NCBI GenBank assembly: GCA_947095585.1
Contig: OX352763.1
Location: 50,386,329 to 50,450,328 of the forward strand
Source: Nephrocerus scutellatus
Lineage: Eukaryota; Arthropoda; Insecta; Diptera; Pipunculidae
Length of the DNA: 64,000 nt
Reading direction: 5' to 3'
The position numbers and the translations under genes are program-made. Each line of letters begins with the position of its first letter. Within the stretch, counting starts at the first letter, position 1. This document shows, piece by piece, positions 31,790 to 41,745 of the stretch. The notes beneath the pieces are model-generated. The model did not search any database. It worked only from the letters and a program-made list of their open reading frames with translations, and was not told the origin of the DNA.

Positions 31790-33028
31790 AGATGATAACA
31801 CTGAAATCGTTATTGCACACAATTGTGGGTGGCTTCGCCATTCTGGCCAGACAACACCCGTAGGAAGGGATGTTGAATTGTTCGCTGAGTTAAAACACCT
31901 TACTCAGCTTGTAAATGAGCCTACAAGAATCTTACCTCTCGTCCTGATAATTACTCTGTAATATATTATCGCCTCTTGGCTCGTCTGACCATTGTGTTGT
32001 ATCAGCTTATTTCTCGTTAATAAACGACGCAGCTAGAGAAAAAACTCCCAAAAAAACAGTATGGCAATACGAGAAAGCTAATTGGGACGGCCTTAACAAC
32101 TTTTTTGGTAGATTTAACTGGTCGCTATTCTTTCGCGATAACAACGTGTATGCCGCCGCTGATGCAATCACAAACATAATCCTTATTGGTATGAGAAAGT
32201 TTATCCCCTTCAGGGATAAGTATATCAATCCAAAGGATGATGGATGGTACGACTCGAGCTGTAAATAGGCTTCTAGGATTAGAGAGGTACGCTTTCGGTT
32301 TTACAAAGCAAACCCTACAGAGCGAAACCGAACAAATTTTAAACGAGCCAGAAATGATTGCAATGCTCATCTTCGGCGAGTCAAATTCGCCTACGCCCAA
32401 AAATTGAGGTAAAAAATACTACAATGTCCCAAAGGTAGTAAAAATTTTTGGTCATTAGCGAAAAGAATCAAAAATACAGCCTCGTCGTCCATTCCAACGC
32501 TCATTTATAATGACACTCCAGTTGTCAACTCTAAAGACAAAGCCAATCTGTTTGCTGCACATTTTGCAGCTAGCTCCACGCTTCCAGATTGTGCATTGAT
32601 GCCGCCTGCACCCCCGAGTATTGAACACTCTATGAGACAGATCTTCATTCGTACTCGTGCAGTTGCTAGAGTTTTAAACGATCTCAACATTCACAAATCC
32701 GCTGGGCCAGATGGTATTTCCCCATTGGTTCTGAAGAGGTGGCATTACCATTGCGAAAGCTTTCTATCTATCCTATTCTTCTGGACTCTTCCCGAGAAGT
32801 TGGAAAACAGCCTTTGTCCATTCTTTCCAAGGTCATGGAAACGCTGATCAATTTTCAGCTCATATCTTGAAACCAATGAAATCCTTAGTGACCGGCAGTA
32901 CGGATTTCATGGGAAACGTTCCACTGGTGATTTGATGGTATATCTCACCGAACAGTGCAACCGATCTTTGCATCAATTTGGTGAAAGCAAAGCTTTTGCA
33001 CTCGATATTTCTAAGGCATTTGACATTT
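31790..33028 (+). pseudogene. LINE A1 endonuclease end and reverse transcriptase start
   Basis: This continues the copy interrupted at 25664: HNCGWLRHSGQTTPVGRD, ELKHLTQLVNEPTRI, then linker coding, and the first RT blocks NIHKSAGPDGISPLVLK (frame 32596-32847), YGFHGKRSTGDL and ALDISKAFD. Several stops and phase changes are present. It breaks off in the AFD codons at 33028, where minus-strand E sequence begins. The palm with the YADD box is not in this copy. Confidence 0.8.
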
Positions 33029-33420
33029 GATTCTTTGATTGATTCTTAAAAACTTCTGCAATTTGGATAAGGGTTGCCCAGAACTTTCGTCGCTGTGTTG
33101 TGTTGCGGTTAGGGAATTTACATTGCTATCTGTTGGTGGTCTTGACAAGTCATCTGCAACTACGTTAGTTTTTCCGGGTTTGTACTTGAGCTCGTAGTTA
33201 TACTCTTCGCGTATAGCTTTCCAACGTTTCAGTTTAGTGATCCGTAAATATTTTCACAACTGATGAACCATATATGTAGTTTCTTAGTGAATTGAGAGCC
33301 CATATAATGGCTAACATCTCTTTCTCGTTCGTTGCAAATTGTTCTTCAGATTTTGAAAGTGTGCAGGAAATTAAAGTTATTGATTTGTTTTCTTGTTCGA
33401 AGACAGCACATATAGCATAG
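33029..33420 (-). pseudogene. E2 RNase H fragment
   Basis: The minus frame 33437-33234 encodes AVFEQENKSITLISCTLSKS, EEQFATNEKEMLAIIWALNS and VVKIFTDH: the middle of a gypsy-type RNase H with its Glu and last Asp blocks. The first 90 bp continue toward the integrase and have no counterpart in E1. It is interrupted at 33420 by the foldback element; its continuation is at about 34885. Confidence 0.8.
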
Positions 33421-34362
33421 AATCCGACCACGGGCAAAGTTCTCCACCGAACTCAGCCTTATATATTTTGCGTGCTGAGAGATCAGCAAAATATAAATTT
33501 AATAGACTAGGCGACCGTCTCTAAACCGCGCAATTAATTTCGAAGTGTTCCAAGTCGAACACTTATATTCATTTTTCCTAGACCGGACGACCGTCTATAA
33601 ACCGCGTCAGCCCTCCTGTACTGTCGTGTCTTGACCAGAGGCCGTCAGTGTTCCATCTTTCCTCCCTCCCACTGTCGTGTCTTGACCAGAGGCCGTCAGT
33701 TTTTCCACCGTCCCACTGTCGTGCCTTGACCAGAGGCCGTCAGTGTTTCCGCCGTCCCACAGTCGTGTCTTGACCAGAGGCCGTCAGCGTTCCGTCCCTC
33801 TCTTACACTGCCGTGTCTTGACCAGAGGCCGTCAGTGTTTCCACCGTCCCACTGTCGTGTCTTGACCAGAGGCCGTCAGTGTTTCCGCCATCCCATTGTC
33901 GTGTCTTGACCAGAGGCCATCAGTGTTTCCACCGTCCCACTGTCGTGTGTTGACCAGAGGCCGTCAGTGTTCCTTCCACTGTCAAGACACGACAGTGAAA
34001 GGAAGGAACAAGACAAGACACGGCAGTGTAAGAGAGGGACGGAACGCTGACGGCCTCTGGTCAAGACACGACAGTGGGACGGCGGAAACACTGACGGCCT
34101 CTGGTCAAGACACGACAGTGGGACGGTGGAAAAACTGGCGGCCTCTGGTCAAGACACGACAGTACAGGAGGGCTGACGCGGTTTATAGACGGTCGTCCGG
34201 TCTAGGAAAAATGAATATAAGTGTTCGACTTGAAACACTTCGTAATTAATTGCGCGGTTTAGAGACGGTCGCCTAGTCTATTAAATTTATTTTTTGCTGA
34301 TCTCTCAGCACGGAAAATGTATTAGGCTGAGTTCGGTGGAGAATTTTGCCCATGGTCGGATT
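33421..34362. repeat. Foldback-type element with minisatellite arms
   Basis: The outer roughly 200 bp (33421-33625: AATCCGACCACGGGCAAAG, CTAGGCGACCGTCTCTAAAC, CCTAGACCGGACGACCGTCT) return inverted at about 34155-34362. The inner part of each arm is a roughly 45-bp tandem repeat with core CTTGACCAGAGGCCGTCAG: eight copies on the left (33625-33975) and three inverted copies on the right (34040-34150). The centre (about 33975-34020) is itself inverted (CACTGTCAAGACACGACAGTG). This is the structure of Foldback/Galileo-like elements. No transposase is encoded. Confidence 0.85.
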
Positions 34363-34884
34363 CGACAAAATTATGAGCACAAGTTGCCGAACCTCATGAC
34401 TATTTTTTTTGGACTCGTTGGGAATTTTGTCACTCGAAGGCAAATAATTTACCAGTGTTTGGTTGGGTGTCTACTACTTTGTGGTGGCTGCCGGTAAGGT
34501 ACACACGTTATGTTGTGTGTGTATGGCTGCCGACACTTTGTACTTGCTATCGGCATTTGGCCTGCCAGCATGTATGATCTATACCCGCTATGTCGGCATG
34601 TACGGTTGTCTGCCTATGGTTTTACATAGCAGCCAGCCATTTGTACATGCTATCGGCAATTTGTACATGCTATGGGTATTTGGCATGCCGGCATGTACGA
34701 TTGTATGCGCACGATGTAGCTGTGGTTGTCTGCCTACGGTTTTATATGACAGCCGGCACCTTGTACCGGCTATCGGCATTTGGACTGGTTGTGAGGCAAA
34801 ACCAAATGTGCCGAGTGACACGACCGGACGGACAAGCGGAAAACTTAGAAATAGGGTTTGTAACGAGGGGAACTTCGTTACAAC
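34363..34884. repeat. Imperfect internal repeats next to the foldback element
   Basis: Blocks such as TTTGTACATGCTATCGGCA, GGCATGCCGGCATGTACGAT, TGTCTGCCTACGGTTTTA and GACAGCCGGCACCTTGTAC recur two to four times with changes. The 161-codon open frame here (34463-34948) is low-complexity Cys/Leu-rich repeat translation with no known motif. With the foldback element it forms a 1.46-kb insertion between E2 parts 33420 and 34885. E sequence resumes with ACAACGTCTGTCGTGAGG. Confidence 0.6.
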
Positions 34885-36180
34885 GTCTGTCGTGAGGTGG
34901 AATTCTTTTTTTAAATCTGGAAAAGTCCGGAAACTAGAGAATTTTTGATTTTATGAAATGGAATAAATGGATAACCTTTTTGCTAGAGGATTGCTTGGAC
35001 GTCCGTCCATCTTCGCCTCTTAAAAGGACTGTCAGGGGTTTTTTAGGCCTGAGAAAGATCGCAAGTCCTTAAGTGTCTTTGGCATGGGAATTTGGTTATT
35101 GCCTCTACTTTGCTCAGATTTGTCTTTATACCTTTGGAAGATATGATGAATCCTAAAAATTCTACACTGTCTTTTAAAAATTTGTCTTCTCAATGTCATT
35201 TTCGTGCAGTTGGATTTGGTGAAAACCATTTTTTAAATCAATTACCGAGAAAATTATATTCTGACCGAGTTGGGACAGAACCTCGTTTATCTTGGGATCG
35301 GGTAGCGATCGGAGATAGTAACAAAGTTAAGTTTTATATAATCGATAACTAATCGATATTTCTTTTCATCTGAACAATCAGCATTTTTGGGTACGGCCCA
35401 TATTGGTGCATTATATGGAGACCGTGAAAGTAAAAGTTAATTTTTCATCTGGTTCAGCAATAGGTTTGAGTATATTTCTTTTAGTTTACGGAGTTCGGTT
35501 TTTTTTGTCTTTTGACATCTGGCTGTCCCTGATGGTGACAGAATTTATTGACTCTGATATTTGTTGCTTGAGTCGAATTTTAAGCTTGTTCTTGATTAGC
35601 ATACAGTTTTCTTTTGTGAAGATAATAACTGACAAGTCTTTTAGACTGTCATTGCCTAAGATTCCATGGAAGGATTTAAGTGTCGGTAGGATAAAAAATT
35701 GTATTTTCACGGAGTTAATACCAAAAAGATTTATCATCTTGTGATGGCTTATTTCGACTTTGCCGCCGACCGAGTTTGCATAAAAATTTTGATTGTTAGG
35801 AGTCGGGGTTTTAACTAAACTTTGTTGAATATAATTCTTGTTCGAGCCTGTGTCGACTAGGAATTTTAAAATTTTGCCGTCGCTCGTCTTACATTCGAAG
35901 TATGGTAAGGACGAGCTTGTTACCCTAAAACATGAATGTCTTCGTAATCGTTAAGTTGTCACCGTGGTCGTTCTGATTTAAAAGATAGTCATTTACCGAC
36001 TCGTCTTCGATGTCCACTGTATTCATAGAATCTATTAAGGAGTTAAAGCATCGATGTCGGACTGGTTATGCTACGCATATTGATTGGAATTTTTTGAGGT
36101 AGCATAAATTTGTTCATTTGTTTGGCTTGAGCTTGGATAATTGATTGGTTCGGGATAGGGATTAGAGGTAGTTGGTGTTG
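34885..36180 (-). pseudogene. E2 reverse transcriptase start, protease and Gag end
   Basis: This parallels E1 22630-24105 base for base apart from small deletions. The RT N-terminal blocks (minus, about 35400-35040) and protease (35737-35486, ending HGILGNDSLKDL) are recognisable. Between 35425 and 35430 about 130 bp present in E1 (23220-23350) are missing. Similarity to E1 ends at 36180 in GGTAGTTGGTGTTGTTGTT, where a tandem-repeat insertion starts. Confidence 0.75.
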
Positions 36181-36975
36181 TTGTTTGTTTTTCCCTCTGC
36201 TTCCGTCATTCGTACGACGCAAATTCGCTGTGTGGCTCCCCCACGGGTTGTTGCGCTGGTACAGCCAGCATATCGCTGCCGACGTTCTCTCGCTGCATCC
36301 ACTACTGTTGCTCTCGTCAAGGCTCGTCGATACTTACGTCACTTTGTCAAGGCATTACCCAGGTCACTCACGTCAAGGCTCGTCGATACTCACGTCACTT
36401 AGTCAAAGCATTACTCACGTTACTAACGTCAAGGCTCGTCACCATTCATGTCGCTCGTCTCACACCTACACACCGCTCAGAAGTCTCGACTTTCTCATGC
36501 CTACACACCGCTCAGAAGTCTCGACGGTCTCACGCTAACGCATCGCTCAGGACTTGCGCTCGTCAAAGGCTAACGCATCGCCCAGGATTTAGGCTTGTCA
36601 AAGACTAACGCATCGCCCAGGATTTACGCTTGTCAAAGGCTAACGCATCGCCCAGGATTTACGCTCGTCAAAGCCTAACGCATCGCTCAGGATTTACGCT
36701 TGTCAAAGGCTAACGCATCGCCCAGGATTTACGCTCGTCAAAGGCTAACGCATCGCTCAGGACTTACGCTCGTCAAAGGCTAACGCATCGCTCAGGACTT
36801 GCGCTCGTCAAAGGCTAACGCATCTCCCACGATTTACGCTTGTCAAAGGCTAACGCATCGCTCAGGACTCACGTTAAATTATAGGTTATAAGAAAAGTAG
36901 AAAATAAAGCAAATACTTCGAAAAGTCCCAAAAATAGAAATTTTATTGTAACGACCCCTTGCCTCAGAACCCTGG
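36181..36975. repeat. Minisatellite block inserted in E2 gag
   Basis: A 35-bp unit (GCTAACGCATCGCTCAGGAC then TTGCGCTCGTCAAAG) occurs about nine and a half times head to tail at 36533-36873 with few changes. It is preceded by shorter repeats of TCAAGGCTCGTCGATACT (36313-36430) and ACACCGCTCAGAAGTCTCGA (36470-36525). The block replaces E sequence corresponding to 24110-24395 of E1. Open frames across it are translations of the repeat. Confidence 0.85.
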
Positions 36976-38131
36976 TCACGCTGAGTTTACCCTGGCTGAG
37001 AAAACTCCGTTCACTGTGGAAACGGTTGTGGGATATGTGCTAACCGTGGATAAAAGGGTTGTGGATGTTGTGCAAAATGATTTGGTTTGCGAGGTGTTGG
37101 TATTGGGGCTGGTTTCCTATTGGGAATGTAAGGATTATTAGCATGTTGTGAGCGGAAACCTTGATTTTCGAGCTTTTGGCATAGGTACAGAGCTTGTGGA
37201 AGATCTGTGGGTTCCCTTATACCTAGAAGTCTATATAAGTCGCCTCTTAAGCCTCGGATAAAGGTATCCAGAGCCTCGTCTCTGTACGTTTCTATTAATA
37301 TGTGCATTGCATCCGGTGTAATATCCATACTTGAAATTTTGTTAAGAATTAATTTCAAATGTTGGTAGACTGGTTGGTAGTATTGCTCAACGCTATTGTT
37401 ACCTTGGATCAAGGTTGTCATCGGGTACTCTAACGTACCTAGATCGCGTTTGTCAGCGTAGTGGGTAGTCAAACATTTGGATATATACTCCCAATTTAGT
37501 GAGGTGTTGCACGATTCTAACACTGCAACTGCGTTACCAACTATTTTATTTCGACTAGTGTTAAGAATACCAAAATATTTAGGAGTACCTTTTAGGCTAT
37601 TATAGAGGTTGAGAATTCTTAGAACGCTCTTCCTCCATGAACCGAATTGCCTGGGTTCTCGGAAAATTCCAAAACTTCGGACTACGTCCGGAATTTTGTC
37701 TAAATCGTTAAGATTGCCGACAAATTGTGAATCAATTGTTTGTTCTACTCCTTTGAATAAATTCGCATGAGGATTAATTATTGATTGCACAATGCCTTTG
37801 CATTGCTCATTGCATACTCTTGCAACAATGCTTGTTACAAGAGCTTCGAGTTCTAGTGAAGCGGTTACTTAGTTATTAGCCGATTGGTCAGTTGGTGGAG
37901 GTAAATTAAAAAATTTATAGGGAAAGGAATGGGTCTAATAATAATATTAACAGCGCAGCTAAAGAATTTAGTGAAACGTAACTGTCTCATGTTTTTCATG
38001 CGGCAGTTTGTATATGATCTAGTTCTTTAGCTATAAGAATAACGGATTGTGAGTGTTTGTCTCTTTTGGTGATTTAATTTGTGGCGACAATTTGTGTTAA
38101 TAATCCAATTTGAGACATACTCTTCACAATT
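36976..38131 (-). pseudogene. E2 gag and leader
   Basis: The 259-codon minus frame 37790-37011 starts in QSIINPHANLFKGVEQTIDS and covers the capsid-like region and the Pro/His-rich tail, collinear with E1 25150-24400. It contains a 6-residue insertion (KRDLGTLEYP region) relative to E1. Unlike E1, the N-terminus is in one frame with capsid. About 300 bp of additional 5' gag/leader (37830-38131) follow that E1 lacks before LINE A begins. No PBS was recognised. Confidence 0.75.
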
Positions 38132-38550
38132 CGGTTAAAAGAAGCGGTAATTTGTGTTTTGTGTGTTTGTTTTTTTGTAGTTATGTCTGCTTTCAGAATG
38201 GATCTCAGCAACATACGTGGGCTGCGAACGAATTTTCTCGCTGTATTTATACATGTAAATATCCACAGTCCAGCAATTCTGGCACTAAGCGAAACTCAAG
38301 TATTTGTGAATTCTGATACTTCAGATTTAAATCTGCCTGGGTATTGCTTAGTGCCATTATTTTTCCCACGACGCAGGCTCGCAATTTATGTCCGTAGTGA
38401 TGTTGCGTTCAAAATTTGCCTCAATTAAGCCAATGTTCCAATGCGGAATTTAAAATTATATGACTGAGAGTAATGGTCACAATTGATGATAACACTGAAA
38501 TCGTTATTGCACACAATTGTGGGTGGCTTCGCCATTCTGGCCAGACAACT
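38132..38550 (+). pseudogene. LINE A2 5' end and endonuclease, first part
   Basis: Starts TTAAAAGAAGCGGTAATTTG, identical to A1. The frame within 38159-38428 reads MSAFRMDLSNIRGLRTNF, HSPAILALSETQVFV, LNLPGYCLVPLFFP and RRRLAIYVRSD before a frameshift. The GRNIHY block of A1 is missing; a 100-bp deletion joins it to IVAHNCGWLRHSGQTT at about 38480. It is cut at 38550 by gypsy element Y and resumes at 46126. Confidence 0.8.
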
Positions 38551-38554
38551 CCCG

Positions 38555-39183
38555 GTTACATTCCCAGAACACTCTCACATCACTTTATAATATTATTCAT
38601 AATACACATTCATAATATTACTCATACGCGCAGTCCTAATGGAAAATTCCATTCCTTTTACCAATTTCACAATATGATGAAATCATCTTGTTTACCAATT
38701 TCACAATATGATGAAATCATCTTGTTTACCAATTTCACAATATGATGAAATCATCTTATTTACCAATTTCACAATATGGTGAAATCATCTTGTTTACCGT
38801 TTACACATTCTTATCTTGTTTACCATTCTGATCCAAAGACATGTTCTAACATGAATTACAATTATCATATTTTGCGATCTAAGAGGTCAACATGTTTACT
38901 CCGTAAATTCAAAACAAGATCAAAGTCCAAAAGCTAACAAAGAAGTTGGACAGCACACAAATAGTATATAAGCAGTATGCAAAGCTTCAGTTCAGTGCAG
39001 TTCTATTTAACCGTTCAGTACTTCAGTTGTATCCAGAAATACAGTTTAAGTTTGACTTGCAATTTAAGAATTCAGTTCTAAGTTCTCACTTTAATTAAGT
39101 GCTAATAAATAAAAAGTTGTTTTAGAAATTAAAATACTTGTGTTTAATTTAGTTGTGGTGTTTTCATTCAAAAACACAAAATA
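38555..39183 (+). repeat. 5' LTR of Y (629 bp) with 34-bp tandem repeats
   Basis: It starts GTTACATTCCCAG and ends AACACAAAATA. About 38655-38790 holds four tandem copies of a 34-bp unit (TTTACCAATTTCACAATATG then ATGAAATCATCTTG), each containing the palindrome-like ATGATGAAATCAT. GTGCTAATAAATAAAAAG near 39100 supplies AATAAA. The PBS lies 36 bp after the apparent LTR end instead of adjacent to it, so the true LTR edge may be further right. Confidence 0.85.
38965..38997 (+). promoter_or_regulatory. Probable core promoter in the Y 5' LTR
   Basis: TATATAAG (38965-38972) is followed 27 bases later by TTCAGTGC (38991-38998), fitting the arthropod initiator TCAGT. The same pair occurs in the 3' LTR near 45908-45940. 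It would start the genomic RNA of Y, leaving a long R-U5 segment. Confidence 0.6.
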
Positions 39184-39219
39184 TATTTTTTTTAAATAAA
39201 TACGAATCGGAAACGAAAC

Positions 39220-39237
39220 TGGCGCAGTCGGTAGGAT
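39220..39237 (+). promoter_or_regulatory. Primer binding site of Y (tRNA-Ser type)
   Basis: TGGCGCAGTCGGTAGGAT is complementary to the 3' end of insect tRNA-Ser plus CCA. This is the primer used by the 17.6/297 group, as I recall it. It is intact and begins with the required TGG. Confidence 0.85.
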
Positions 39238-40031
39238 CCTGAAAGATAAAGATATCTTACTTTATTTAAAGTTTAATTAAGGGTCGTCCTTTAACTAATT
39301 AAAATAGTTTGCCAGTAAAGTGAAATTACAAAACGGTAATAGGACAACAATAAAAAAAAATATATACATTCATTAAAGTGAAAAACATAGTGAACCAGAT
39401 CTTTAAAAGACAATTTCACAAAATCTCATAGAGGGAATGTTTGACCAAAAACAATTTAAATAAAACTTCAAAAGGGAGCAGACGCACCGCAAATAGAAGA
39501 ACCACACATAGAACAGAATTCACAAAGTTGGATAGACGACGAAGCAACAATTGATTTTAAAGAGCATTTTAAAGCAATTTAAGAAAAGTTAAGAAGACAA
39601 CAGCTTCGAGAAAATAAAATTAAATAAAAGTGAAATAAAAGAAAAGAAGGAAGAGCAACTTTACGTGGCATAAAATATCCAAGTCGAAAGCCCCAACGTG
39701 TTCCGAAAAATAGATGAAGAAATTCAGACCATACAACATACCAGCTGCATTAAAATTTGACAGAAAGGAAAGTGATACCTCAGCTATAGAATCAACAAAT
39801 CCAGCAGTGATCCAGCAACTAAAAGAAGAACCAATTGAAGAAAATTTCCAGCAACCAACAAATTCAAAAAATAAGGTAACAATGGCAACTATACCTATTG
39901 ATCCTTTAAAATTAGTGAAGAACTTACCATACTTCAACGGTAAAACATGTAATTTAATTATATTTATAAAAAAGTCAGACTTTATAATGAGTACAGTCAT
40001 TTTACACAATGAACCCGCAAAAGAATTTATA

Positions 40032-40962
40032 AAGGGTGTTTTTTAAGGAGGTTTGTTTTTTCGATAGATGTCGTTTTATTTTATGACAGTTGTTTTGACA
40101 GCTCAAAGTGGCATTTCTACTCAGTATTGTTTGGCAAATCATTATGAATAGGTTAACTCCAGAACAACGTTTTCAAATCGTGGAAATTTATTTTCAAAAT
40201 CAGTGTTCAATTAAAAATGTTTATAGAGCACTTCGTGAATTTTATGGTGCACATAATCGTCCGTCAGAGACCACGTCAACAAACAAAATTGTCGCATTTG
40301 GAGCAAAGATAATCCACACGCCGTTCAAGAATTACCAATGCATCCTGATAAATGTACTGTTTGGTGCGGTCTATGGGCTGGTGGGATCATCGGTCCATAT
40401 TTCTTTAAAAATGAGGAAGGACGACGCGTTACCGTGAATGGAAATCGATACAGAACCATGTTAAATGAGTTTTTGTTGTCAAATCTTGAAGATATGGATA
40501 TGGATGAAATGTGGTTTCAACAAGATGGTGCCACTTGCCATACAGCACGTGAAACAATCGACTTATTGAAAGAAACTTTCAACGACAACATTATTTCGAG
40601 AAATGGTCCGGTGAATTGGCCTCCGCGTTCGTGCGATTTGACGCCACTCGATTACTTTTTGTGGGGATACGTGAAGTCATTGGTTTATGTGGATAAACCT
40701 CAATCGATTGACGCTTCGGAAACCAATATTCAACGTGTCATTGCTGACATACGCCCTCAAATGCTTGAAAAAGTGCTGGAAAATTGGACCTCCAGAATGA
40801 CATTTGTGAAAAATAGTCGTGGTAGCCATATGCCAGAAATTGTGTTTAAATGTTAAATGCCAAAAAATTATCTACCAAATAAAAAAAAATTTTGGTCATT
40901 TCATAATTTTATATGTGTTTTATTCAAAAAAAAAATCGGCAACCTCTTTAAAAAACACCCGT
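40032..40962 (+). mobile_element. rosa-like (DD41D) Tc1/mariner element in Y gag
   Basis: The element is flanked by TA (40030-40031 and 40963-40964). Its ends are AAGGGTGTTTTTTAAGGAGG and, inverted, ACGGGTGTTTTTTAAAGAGG, giving imperfect terminal inverted repeats of about 28 bp. It carries one transposase gene with an internal deletion. A 300-bp deletion derivative of the same family lies at 50187-50486. Insertion into gag shows it arrived after Y. Confidence 0.9.
40144..40854 (+). pseudogene. rosa-like mariner transposase, internally deleted
   Basis: Coding starts MNRLTPEQRFQIVEIYFQNQ, a helix-turn-helix region, and runs to HNRPSE near 40268. It then jumps to VNKQNCRIWSKDNPH in another phase. 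The deletion removes roughly 130 residues including the first catalytic Asp. Frame 40338-40856 holds the rest: WFQQDGATCHTARET with the second Asp, WPPRSCDLTPLDYFLWGY with the third, ending MPEIVFKC. I count 41 residues between the last two Asp, the DD41D spacing. It cannot catalyse transposition. Confidence 0.85.
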
Positions 40963-41745
40963 TAGTTAGTGAAATAAAATCTAAAATCACAGATTATGCA
41001 TTAGAAGTAATATTACGGGGTGGTGACCCAAATAGTTGGCAAGAAGTAAAGAATATATTAGTTAGAAATTTCGGAGAAAAAGAATCCTTTTAAAAATTAA
41101 AAGAACAAGCAGATAGAGTTTATACTAAGAATATAACTCAGCTTTATAATTCATATTCAGACATTCTTTGTAGATTAAATAATAAATATTATCTATCGGA
41201 AGACAAACCAATAGAATATAATTCTAGCAATAATGAAGCATCATTACTAGCTAAATTCTGCGAAAAAATTCCACCAAATGCAAGTTCAATTATAATTAAT
41301 CATAACATAAAAACTTTAAGTGAAGCTTTTTATAAATTAGAAGCCTGTCATTGGACAAAGGAAGAAAATAATAATAATAATTTTCGAAGTTTTAGAAATA
41401 ACAATAATAATTTTAATGACAAAAATTATAAACAAAATAATAACTATAATACAAATCAAAGAAATAATAGGGATTATAAAAACGAACCAAGAAATTCAAA
41501 TAACAATAGGAATTTCAATAACAAAGGCCAGAACTTTTATAGAAACAATAATCAAAACTATAGAAACCAAAATGAACAAAATTATAGGCAACCAAACAGA
41601 AGTGGAAATTTTTCTAATAATAATCGTAACCCATTTGGTACACAAAATAAAAGAAATGATCCAGAACCAATGGAAGTAGATCACCTTACTCAAAATACAG
41701 CAAATTTTCAAACACCTGCCTCAACAGACCATTACCCTGCATAGA

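Larger units (their letters stand above)
39716..41745 (+). pseudogene. Y gag, split by a mariner
   Basis: Frame 39714-40046 gives the N-terminus (FRPYNIPAALKF, IPIDPLKLVKNLPYFNGKT). After the mariner (40032-40962) capsid continues at 40968 (LVSEIKSKITDYALEVILRG, WQEVKNILVRNFGEKESF). A TAA at 41091 and several phase changes follow. The C-terminus (about 41350-41745) is extremely Asn-rich (FRNNNNNFNDKNYKQNNNY) and ends DPEPMEVDH; no zinc knuckle is present. An Asn-rich, knuckle-less nucleocapsid with a PMEVD end is what I know from 17.6/297-like Gags. Confidence 0.8.

Noticed and set aside
34463..34948. 161-codon open frame
   Set aside because: It translates shuffled short repeats beside the foldback element, is Cys/Leu-rich with no known domain, and crosses the junction into E2.
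36172..36538. 76- and 117-codon open frames
   Set aside because: Both are translations of the tandem-repeat block inserted in E2 gag, rich in Ser/Val/Arg repeats.
36533..36873. Regular 35-bp repeats resembling a CRISPR array
   Set aside because: The units are head to tail without unique spacers, and the surrounding sequence is insect retrotransposon. It is a minisatellite.
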